A DNA stretch of 64,000 nucleotides from Psychrobacter immobilis. Its GTDB lineage: Bacteria; Pseudomonadota; Gammaproteobacteria; Pseudomonadales; Moraxellaceae. A model generated the notes under the pieces. It was not told the origin of the DNA. It ran no database searches and saw only the letters and a program-made list of their open reading frames with translations. The translations under genes and the position numbers were made by a program. Positions 45,092 through 52,420 of the stretch are shown here, piece after piece; the first letter of the stretch is position 1, and each line of letters opens with the position of its first letter. The stretch spans positions 248,001 to 312,000 of the forward strand of contig NZ_CAJGZJ010000001.1 in the NCBI RefSeq assembly GCF_904846225.1. Direction: 5' to 3'.

Positions 45092-45721
45092 CTAAACCAT
45101 ATAGTCTGACAAGTCGAGCACTTGATTGGCCACACCGACTGCTTGGTGACTGGTCGTTAATATCGCGCCGCCCGCATTAGCAAAATCGCGTAACCTGTCT
45201 TCCATCCGTGCCACCATATCAGTATCAAGGGCCGTGAAGGGCTCGTCAAGCAACCACAAAGGGGTCACATTAGGCGTCAATAAATAGAGCCGTGCAAGGG
45301 TGATACGGCGTGTTTGCCCAGCGGATAAATGGCTTGAGCTGATGGTTTCAAACCCTTGCAGCCCCACCCAAGTAAGCGCATCATCAATGTCTGTTGCACT
45401 TGGTGTAATACCATATAAATTGAGCAAAAACGTCAAATTTTGTGCGACGGTGAGATTTGGATGGATACCCAATTGGTGCGACACATACAAGGGCTGAATG
45501 GGCAATCTTACTGTTCCTTGATAGATAATCTCACCAGTAAGCACCGGCAATAATCCAGCCAGCTGCATCAGTAGCGTCGTCTTACCGGTACCATTCGCAC
45601 CAATGAGATGACAAATACTACCAGCAGATAGATGAAGTGTCACCGCTTCACATAACGGAATTTCACCACGCTGAACGGTCAGCTCATCAAGCACAAGTAA
45701 GTGTGTATCCAAAGCCGTCAT
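45092..45721 (-). CDS. ccmA: Haem exporter ATPase CcmA
   Basis: This ATPase of about 209 residues has Walker A GANGTGKTTLL, signature LSAGQTRRITLARLYLL and Walker B LWLLDEPFTALD. Size and the block ICHLIGANGTGKTTLLMQLAGLLPVLTGEI fit CcmA. It powers release of holo-CcmE. ATG 45721 is preferred (AGAGG 5 nt upstream) over the TTG at 45724. It is the first gene of the ccm unit on the minus strand. Confidence 0.93.
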   Translation of the reverse strand: MTALDTHLLVLDELTVQRGEIPLCEAVTLHLSAGSICHLIGANGTGKTTLLMQLAGLLPVLTGEIIYQGTVRLPIQPLYVSHQLGIHPNLTVAQNLTFLLNLYGITPSATDIDDALTWVGLQGFETISSSHLSAGQTRRITLARLYLLTPNVTPLWLLDEPFTALDTDMVARMEDRLRDFANAGGAILTTSHQAVGVANQVLDLSDYMV

Positions 45722-45839
45722 CAAAACCTCTCATTATTTATCAAGCGGCAGTCAATATTCATCACAAACAAATACGCTGTTCATGGCATAATACTTTATG
45801 CTTACTACAAATACACAGTATAACAAATTGTCGATTACT

Positions 45840-46955
45840 ATGACCTCAAAACCTATGCAGACTTCAAAAGATAGCCTAAACCAGACGCCTCAAGTAGATA
45901 CTGAATATACGGTAGATACTGAAAATAGCCACTCTCAGGCAAGCTTAAGTAGCACCAGCCTAACCATAGACAGCTTAATCGATGCCCAAGTTGATTTTAT
46001 GCAGCAGTGGTTACGCAAACAAGCTGAGCCTCTGAGTATAGAAGCTTGGCAGTGGTTTGGTGAGCAACCCTTAAATAAATATCTCAGCCGCGACCATTTA
46101 CAACATTTAGTGAATGACTGGCTGCTCAATCAACCAATAAGCGAGGCAATGCGTACTGATATTCGCGATATCTTGCATACCGTTATTTATCATCCGGTCA
46201 ATGACAATGTGCCTTTGTCTGAATTGGTAGATGACACGCAGGTTGAGACACTTGCCAATTATGTCGGTAGTCATGAACAACAGCGCAATGGCCTAATTCA
46301 TACGCTGATCGGCAATGACACCTTTGCAGATTTGCTGACGCAAACGCTATATCACGCGATCAATGACTTTATGGAAACCACGCTAGATAAAGCAGGTGGT
46401 GTCGGTAAACTGATGAAGCTTGGGCGCAGCTCTTTTGAAAAGGCGACCAACAGAAATCTTGACGAAAAGTTGCAAGCATATTTGCATCGTAACATTAAAG
46501 ATTTGGCACGCCGAGCAGAAACCAATGCGCAAGAGCATCTATCAAATGAAGAAGTCGCGCGATTATTAGTCACAGGTTGGGCGCGGATCAAAGACCAACC
46601 TGTCAGCCATCTACAAACTTATTTGCGAGATGAGCCTGACAATAGTAGTATCGATCATATTGAAGCCAGTATCCAGCAAAGCTATAACCGCCTTCGACTG
46701 TCGCCTTACTTGCATAGCCTCGTGGCAGCCAGCATCGATACTTGGTATGGTAATCATCAAGCAGATACTATTGCTACCGTCGCCGCAAGCTTGTACATCG
46801 ATGAGCAGGCCATGACACAATTTAGCACGGCGCTATTGCCTGTTGTAAACGATGCCCTTGAAAGTCCTTGGTTCACGGCACATATTCGTGAAATGCTACA
46901 GGCGTTTTATAATCAGCCAACGATCAAAGACAACTTGACACTTAATAACGGGTAA
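45840..46955 (+). CDS. Uncharacterised helical protein
   Basis: This protein of about 371 residues belongs to no family I recognise. After a polar N-terminus (residues 1-40) it is mostly helical, with repeated patterns such as LIDAQVDFMQQWLRKQAE, LVNDWLLNQPISEAMRTDI and TLYHAINDFMETTLDKAGGVGKLMKLGRSS. No signal peptide or membrane segment is visible, so it is probably cytoplasmic. An upstream ATG at 45798 exists, but neither start has a clear ribosome site. It is divergent from ccmA and followed by the YbjN-like gene on the same strand. Confidence 0.6.
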   Translation: MTSKPMQTSKDSLNQTPQVDTEYTVDTENSHSQASLSSTSLTIDSLIDAQVDFMQQWLRKQAEPLSIEAWQWFGEQPLNKYLSRDHLQHLVNDWLLNQPISEAMRTDIRDILHTVIYHPVNDNVPLSELVDDTQVETLANYVGSHEQQRNGLIHTLIGNDTFADLLTQTLYHAINDFMETTLDKAGGVGKLMKLGRSSFEKATNRNLDEKLQAYLHRNIKDLARRAETNAQEHLSNEEVARLLVTGWARIKDQPVSHLQTYLRDEPDNSSIDHIEASIQQSYNRLRLSPYLHSLVAASIDTWYGNHQADTIATVAASLYIDEQAMTQFSTALLPVVNDALESPWFTAHIREMLQAFYNQPTIKDNLTLNNG

Positions 46956-47000
46956 TTTGGCGTTTAAGGGTATTTATCAGTCTTTGAGACTATTTATTTA

Positions 47001-47034
47001 TCAGAACCTATTTGTCAGAACCTATTTGTCAGAA
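47001..47034. repeat. 14-bp direct repeat upstream of the YbjN-like gene
   Basis: TCAGAACCTATTTG occurs twice in tandem and starts a third time immediately before the gene's likely ATG (47042). It may shift the spacing of the leader. Confidence 0.75.
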
Positions 47035-47041
47035 AAAGATT

Positions 47042-47905
47042 ATGAGCCAACGTAACAAACTCAGCTTATGGCAAAAAATTAGACGATTCCTGACGGCTTC
47101 TGCACCGCCGTCTATTGTCAATGGTACAAAAAAGCCATCGCCGTTGTCGCCAGATGACGCTAATACGCTCTACTCAGAAACCCATCATGCACTGAACAGT
47201 GATATCGGTAGTGAACGTCGGAGTCATCCTAACAGCGACGCCAATGCCAATGCCAATATTGATATTGATATTGATATTGATAGTACTGATCTTGGCTCTG
47301 AATCTGATGCTAAAAATGATCATAAGTATGGGCAAACGGTTTCCGCTAACCTGAACTCAGAACAACAAGCGTCTAATAACACCCCTATTATCGATGTGCT
47401 GAAACAATACTTTGATAGCAAACAATGGCACTATACTCACTATCAGCCCAAAACCAATGACAGCCACTTATCGCATCATTTGTCGCTAAGAATGCGCCAT
47501 AAGCAACTAAACTGTGGTTACCTATTCCGAGTTCAAGAAAAAACCAAGCTGCTCGCCGTCTATGGAATCTTGCCATTTTTGATACCAGAGAATCATCAAA
47601 ATGCAGCAATGCTATTAATCACTCAGCTCAATTATGACATGCTGATTGGCAATCTAGAAATGGATGTCAATGATGGCGAGATACGCTACAAAAACGCTAT
47701 CGATGTCGAAGTGGTTGGTATTAATGACGATACTATTGAACATTTACTGCAAAGCGTGATCGCCATGACCACGGTCGCTCATGAGTTGTTTTTTGATTTG
47801 GTCAACAATCCAAATCCTACCGAAGATTTACAAACACTGATGCTGAATCTACGGCAACAAGCAGACGCGCGTACGTTCTTTTTGCCTACGCAGTTTGTTC
47901 AATAA
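47042..47905 (+). CDS. YbjN-domain protein with a hexanucleotide repeat
   Basis: This protein has about 287 residues. The C-terminal two thirds (from about 115) resemble the YbjN/T3SS-chaperone-like fold: PIIDVLKQYFDSKQWHYTHY, LLAVYGILPFLIPE, MLITQLNYDMLIGNLEMDVNDGEIRYKN and LLQSVIAMTTVAHELFFDLV. The N-terminal part is basic then acidic and polar, with NANANIDIDIDIDS encoded by hexamer repeats at 47239-47283. YbjN proteins modulate stress and motility phenotypes by unknown means. I chose ATG 47042; the longer frame starts TTG at 47012 inside the direct repeat. Confidence 0.7.
   Translation: MSQRNKLSLWQKIRRFLTASAPPSIVNGTKKPSPLSPDDANTLYSETHHALNSDIGSERRSHPNSDANANANIDIDIDIDSTDLGSESDAKNDHKYGQTVSANLNSEQQASNNTPIIDVLKQYFDSKQWHYTHYQPKTNDSHLSHHLSLRMRHKQLNCGYLFRVQEKTKLLAVYGILPFLIPENHQNAAMLLITQLNYDMLIGNLEMDVNDGEIRYKNAIDVEVVGINDDTIEHLLQSVIAMTTVAHELFFDLVNNPNPTEDLQTLMLNLRQQADARTFFLPTQFVQ
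47239..47283. repeat. In-frame hexanucleotide microsatellite
   Basis: Three GCCAAT-like and four ATTGAT-like hexamers in a row encode NANAN then IDIDIDID. Slippage would change repeat number without shifting frame. Confidence 0.85.
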
Positions 47906-47957
47906 ATCCCTGATTTAAATATAATTAATTCACTTTAAAAAGAACTCATTTAACATT

Positions 47958-48872
47958 ATGCTAAAAATCGCTTACTCTGATATTTTTCGTTATTCGGTGC
48001 CTGAAAAACATCGCTTTCCAATGCAAAAATATACTATGATTCCTGAACGTCTATTGGCTGAAGGAACGATTAGTACCGACAACTTTTTTGCACCGACACA
48101 ATTGAGTGAAGAAGAGATCTTGACCACTCATACGCAAGAGTATTGGGATAACCTGAAAGCCCAAACGCTACCAAGAAAGGAGGCACGAGCCATCGGTTTT
48201 GAGATGACGCCAGCGCTGGTAGAGCGTGGTCGTTATATTGCTCATGCAACTTATGAATGTGCGTTATATGCTCAGCAATATGGCGTGGCGATGAATGTTG
48301 CAGGCGGCACACATCATGCGTTTGCCGATCATGGTGAGGGGTTTTGTGTCCTAAATGATGTGTGTATTGCCAGTAACTTATTACTCAATCGTGGTCAAGT
48401 GCAAAAGATTTTGATTGTTGATTTGGATGTGCATCAAGGCAACGGCAACGCCAGTATCATGGCCGATGAGTCTCGCGTTTTTGTTTTTAGTATGCATGGC
48501 GCCAAAAACTACCCATTTCGTAAGCAACAATCCGATTTGGATATTGAACTAGATAACGAGACTGGTGATGAAGAATATTTGCAGATTTTAGAAGCAACGT
48601 TACCAGGTTTAATAAATGATTTTGCGCCAGACATGATGTTTTACCAATCTGCTGTCGATGTGCTTGCGACGGATAAATTAGGAAAACTGGGACTGACCAT
48701 AGAGGGCTGCAAAGCGCGTGATGAATATGTATTACGTCAAGCAAAAAATGCCAATATTCCCGTCGCGATCGTGATGGGCGGCGGCTATTCAGAAGATATC
48801 GAAGATGTGGTGGAAGCACACTGTAATACCTTTCGTTTGGCACAACAGATTTATTTTGGTGAGGCTATCTAA
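47958..48872 (+). CDS. Histone deacetylase family protein (acetyl-amide hydrolase)
   Basis: This 304-residue protein of the arginase/deacetylase fold has active-site blocks GGTHHAFADHGEGFCVLND (His pair near residues 116-117) and VDLDVHQGNGNA (zinc Asp and His near 155-158). FYQSAVDVLATDKLGKLGLT gives the second zinc Asp, and VMGGGYS closes the site. Bacterial members deacetylate small molecules, polyamines or acetoin-pathway proteins; the substrate is unknown. The ribosome site is weak. It is convergent with the TauE-type gene. Confidence 0.9.
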   Translation: MLKIAYSDIFRYSVPEKHRFPMQKYTMIPERLLAEGTISTDNFFAPTQLSEEEILTTHTQEYWDNLKAQTLPRKEARAIGFEMTPALVERGRYIAHATYECALYAQQYGVAMNVAGGTHHAFADHGEGFCVLNDVCIASNLLLNRGQVQKILIVDLDVHQGNGNASIMADESRVFVFSMHGAKNYPFRKQQSDLDIELDNETGDEEYLQILEATLPGLINDFAPDMMFYQSAVDVLATDKLGKLGLTIEGCKARDEYVLRQAKNANIPVAIVMGGGYSEDIEDVVEAHCNTFRLAQQIYFGEAI

Positions 48873-48993
48873 AGAGCGAATGTGTGGCTTGGTTTGATTG
48901 GTTGCTACAAAGTAAAGCTGACGAATCGAATAATATTAGATCACTTATAAAATGCAAATTGTCCTTTACACCACAACCAATCTCGATATAACT

Positions 48994-49776
48994 TTAGAGA
49001 AATGCTGCAATACCTTGCCATGCTACTCGAATACCAAGCACCGTTAAAATCAATAAAATAAGCTGGCGAAAGCGAGCTTGTGGTAAATACCGACGCAAGC
49101 GAATACCGACTAAAAGTGCGACAATCGACATGACACTCAGCAGCGTAATAAGCTGCCACTCTCCATTACTCAGTGCCATGATAGGCTCACGTAGGACAAT
49201 GATTTGGGCTATTTTACCCAAGAAATAGCACATGTTACCGACTTTGGCGATGGTGTTTTTATCGTCACTTGCAGACAGTAAATACATCATTAGCACGGTA
49301 GACATGGCATTGGTTGCCCCGCCAATGACGCCTGCGCTAAACCCAACAATGATGAGTACGGGTTTGGTATCAGGTAACCGAAATTGCTTACCAAGTAGGC
49401 TACTTATTACGTAGAACCCAATGACAGCTGCCAGTACTAATAGGATATAAGCGCTGTCTACCCACAGTAGTAATTTTGCGCCTAAGATACTGCCAATCAA
49501 GCTGGTTAAAGCAAGCAACCAATAGCGTCTGCCGTAATAAATAAAGTTTTGCCAAATCGTGCGACCGCCACCAGCCAGCCACGTCATCGCATTGACAACT
49601 AAGGATGGAAAAATTACCAAGACAATGGCATGTGGCAGCGGATAAATACTAGCAAGCGCAGTGGTGGTAACCAAGGTTGCACCCAGCCCACTAATACCAT
49701 GCAGCAAGGATGCCAGCGCAAAGATTGCTATCAGCAATAACATCTGCATGTTATCGTCACCAGCCATACTCGTCAT
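48994..49776 (-). CDS. TauE/SafE (TSUP) membrane transporter 1
   Basis: This protein of about 260 residues has eight hydrophobic segments and the family's paired motifs GISGLGATLVTTTALA near the start and GFSAGVIGGATNAMSTVLMMYLL in the middle. TSUP members export sulfite, sulfoacetate or related anions; the substrate is unknown. ATG 49776 is preferred over TTG 49785. It starts about 20 nt after the coaBC stop on the same strand, so the two are probably co-transcribed, which need not mean a shared role. Confidence 0.87.
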   Translation of the reverse strand: MTSMAGDDNMQMLLLIAIFALASLLHGISGLGATLVTTTALASIYPLPHAIVLVIFPSLVVNAMTWLAGGGRTIWQNFIYYGRRYWLLALTSLIGSILGAKLLLWVDSAYILLVLAAVIGFYVISSLLGKQFRLPDTKPVLIIVGFSAGVIGGATNAMSTVLMMYLLSASDDKNTIAKVGNMCYFLGKIAQIIVLREPIMALSNGEWQLITLLSVMSIVALLVGIRLRRYLPQARFRQLILLILTVLGIRVAWQGIAAFL

Positions 49777-49797
49777 ATCACTCAAAGTTTCATATCT

Positions 49798-51213
49798 CTA
49801 ATTATGACCACATAACGAACCATTCTGACGCTGCCAGATTGTCTCACCAATAATACCCGCTAACTGCTCAGCAATCTCATCTTTGCTTGCTTTCTCAAGT
49901 ATCAGTGCATCACGCTCATAGCGCTCAGAGAAAAAAACCTGCATCGCATTGTCATCACTGGCAAAACCAATATCGGCGCGTGAGACATCATTACAAGCGA
50001 TCAAATCTAAGTTTTTAGACACAAGCTTACCGCGAGCATAATGCTCAACATCCTGCGTTTCTGCCGCAAAACCCACTACGAATAGCGCTGGATGGGCAAG
50101 CGAAATAGTCGCTAAAATATCAGGGTTTTTGACCAAACTGAGCGCCATCGTATCTTGTGTTTTTTTAATTTTTTGCGGAGCCGCCTGCTCGGTGCGATAA
50201 TCGGCCACAGCTGCCGTCGCAATAAAGATATCAGCGACTCTCACATTACTTTCATCGACAAAATCCTCATCGACAGAAGTCGCATGCATATGCTCTTCGC
50301 TATGTGCGTCATCGCAATCACAGCCGTCATGATGGTCGTGTTCATGTTCATGTTCATGAGAATGATCGTGCTCTTCTTCAGATAAAAACGCTAACTCGCT
50401 ATGCGTACCCGCCACACATTGCTGGGCCGCAAGCAACATCTCTTTAGCGGACAACACATCAATACGCGTGACATTAAGCGGTGTCGGTAACGCCACTTTA
50501 CCACCAGCAATTAAAACCACCTCGGCTCCAGCAGCCACACAAGCGCGTGCTAAAGCGAAGCCCATTTTGCCAGTAGAATGATTGGACAAATAGCGTACTG
50601 GATCAATGGCTTCAACCGTTGGGCCTGCGGTAATCACGACCCTTTTACCTGTCAACAACTGCGGCGTTGTTTGCATTGCAGTGAATAACAGCACTTCAGC
50701 CAATAGCTGTTCAGGCTCAGGCAGTCGACCTGCGCCCACATCGCCACACGCTTGCTCACCACTTGCAGGCTGAATAATGTAATAATTCATATCGCGCAGT
50801 GTTTGTACGTTAAGATGCACAGCCGGATGCGCCCACATTTGCTGGTTCATCGCTGGCGCAATCATGACTGGCGCCGTCGTTGCAAGACATACGGTCGTCA
50901 ACAAATCATCTGCCATACCCATTGCGAGGCGCGCGAGTGTATTGGCAGATGCTGGGGCAATGACGATTAAATCAGCCCATTTAGCCAGCTCAATATGCCC
51001 CATTCCTGCTTCTGCTTTCTCGTCAAGTAGTGAGACATGCACCTCATTACCCGTCAAGGCTTGCAGCGTTAAAGGCGTGATAAATGCCTGTGCACCTGTG
51101 GTCATAATGACACGCACATCAAAGCCCGCCTTAATCAATAAGCGGGCAAATATAGCAGATTTATAAGCGGCGATACCGCCAGTGATAGCAAGCACGATAT
51201 TTGACATAAGCAT
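49798..51213 (-). CDS. coaBC: Bifunctional CoaBC with a metal-binding-like insert
   Basis: This 471-residue fusion performs two steps of coenzyme A synthesis: phosphopantothenate-cysteine ligation (CoaB half) and decarboxylation (CoaC half). The CoaC half shows GGIAAYKSA, the substrate block APAMNQQMW and GDVGAGRLPEP. The CoaB half shows ITAGPTVEAIDPVRYLSNHSTGKMG, AAVADYR, KNPDILA and FAAETQ. Between a helix ending near residue 265 and ADIFIATAAVADYR there are about 50 extra residues. Residues 279-309 are dominated by His, Glu, Asp and Cys (EHDHSHEHEHEHDHHDGCDC). E. coli CoaBC has no such insert. An ATG at 51207 is also possible. Confidence 0.95.
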   Translation of the reverse strand: MLMSNIVLAITGGIAAYKSAIFARLLIKAGFDVRVIMTTGAQAFITPLTLQALTGNEVHVSLLDEKAEAGMGHIELAKWADLIVIAPASANTLARLAMGMADDLLTTVCLATTAPVMIAPAMNQQMWAHPAVHLNVQTLRDMNYYIIQPASGEQACGDVGAGRLPEPEQLLAEVLLFTAMQTTPQLLTGKRVVITAGPTVEAIDPVRYLSNHSTGKMGFALARACVAAGAEVVLIAGGKVALPTPLNVTRIDVLSAKEMLLAAQQCVAGTHSELAFLSEEEHDHSHEHEHEHDHHDGCDCDDAHSEEHMHATSVDEDFVDESNVRVADIFIATAAVADYRTEQAAPQKIKKTQDTMALSLVKNPDILATISLAHPALFVVGFAAETQDVEHYARGKLVSKNLDLIACNDVSRADIGFASDDNAMQVFFSERYERDALILEKASKDEIAEQLAGIIGETIWQRQNGSLCGHN

Positions 51214-51336
51214 GGCATCGATATAAAAAGTGGAAAGTTAAAATTGCGCTTATAGTAACAATTATGAGATAAGTTAGGTAAGATTTTCTATATTTAACTG
51301 AGCTATTTGCGACTAACTGATATTTAAGGAGAAATA

Positions 51337-52020
51337 ATGGCAATCAAAGATTGGCATGAAGAAGACAGACCACGCGAAAAAATGCTGAAATTTGGCGCAG
51401 CCCATCTTACCGATGCAGAAATTTTGGCGATATTTTTACGTACTGGAACCAAGTCGCAATCGGCACTTGAGCTGGCTCGTCATCTCATTGCGCATTTCGG
51501 TAGCTTGGCAGAACTTTTGGCGGCCCCTCAAGAAACCGTTCTTGCTTGTCACGGTATCGGCCCTGCTAAATACTCACAGATATTGGCATCGCTTGAGATG
51601 GGTACACGGTATTTGGACAGTCAGCTCAAAACAGGCCAAGCACTCGGGCGCTCACAAGTGGTCAAAGATTATATCAGTACGCAGCTGCGCGGGGAGCATC
51701 GAGAGGTTTTTGCGGTACTTTGTTTGGACAACGCACTCAATCTTTTAAACTTTGAGATCTTATTTACGGGCGGCATTTCATCGTGCTCAGTCTGTATTAA
51801 GCACGTATTACGCCATGCTTTAAATCATGCAGCCAGCCAGCTAATTGTTGCGCACAATCATCCTCATACCGATGCTCAGCCATCAATTGCAGACAACTTG
51901 CTCACCTATGAGCTAAAAAAAGCCTGTGATTTATTGGACATATCGCTTGTGGATCATATTATCGTCGGTCGTAATGACACATTGTCTTATGCCGAAAGCT
52001 GTCTTACGCCCTTTGACTAG
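51337..52020 (+). CDS. radC: RadC-family JAB-domain protein
   Basis: This 227-residue protein has an N-terminal helix-hairpin-helix part (PRNMLKFGAAHLTDAEILAIFLRTG-like, LACHGIGPAKYSQI). The C-terminal JAB/MPN metalloprotease fold has VAHNHPHTDAQPSIAD near residues 170-185, holding two metal His and Asp. Its role in DNA repair is disputed; the peptidase or nuclease target is unknown. AAGGAG lies 7 nt before the ATG. It is divergent from coaBC, a common pairing. Its stop codon lies within the first unit of a 15-bp tandem repeat. Confidence 0.93.
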   Translation: MAIKDWHEEDRPREKMLKFGAAHLTDAEILAIFLRTGTKSQSALELARHLIAHFGSLAELLAAPQETVLACHGIGPAKYSQILASLEMGTRYLDSQLKTGQALGRSQVVKDYISTQLRGEHREVFAVLCLDNALNLLNFEILFTGGISSCSVCIKHVLRHALNHAASQLIVAHNHPHTDAQPSIADNLLTYELKKACDLLDISLVDHIIVGRNDTLSYAESCLTPFD

Positions 52021-52086
52021 TTTCTATTTGACTAGTTTCTATTTGACTAGTTTTTATTTGACTAATTTTTATTTGATTAGTTTCTA
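52012..52086. repeat. 15-bp tandem repeat spanning the radC stop codon
   Basis: Five units of TTTGACTAGTTTCTA with few changes begin in the last codons of radC. Each keeps the same reading frame, so each later unit offers the same stop (TAG in four units; TAA/TAG variants in the diverged ones). Confidence 0.92.
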
Positions 52087-52420
52087 ACTTTAGGAGACAT
52101 TTGAGTCCATAAACTATCGAATCCCGATACATATTATAGACACAGCGTAGCATTTTAACTATTGATAGTGATTCACGACTGTTTCATATTGTTAGATAAC
52201 TTTATCTTTTACTCAGTGAGTTTTAATTGATGTAACTACCAAGAAGAAATTCACTTTTTAAATAAGTGTGGTAATTCGCTATAAAATCAATTATCGATAT
52301 CTACTTTGAGTTAATCATAGAACAAGCAAACATCAGAAAAAATAACAATTATATTTATTCAAAATTTTCTTATTCACATATTTTTTACGCTTTTAGTTCA
52401 GCGTTATAAAGGAGATAGTC
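52087..52420. other. Intergenic region upstream of fadE
   Basis: These 334 AT-rich bases between the tandem repeat and fadE have no gene. They must contain the fadE promoter; no clear FadR-like operator is visible by eye. Confidence 0.5.

Noticed and set aside
47928-47943. AATTCACTTTAAAA before the deacetylase gene matches the left flank of hairpin copies B and C
   Set aside because: Only about 14 AT-rich bases match, and no arm or core follows; it could be a solo end or chance.
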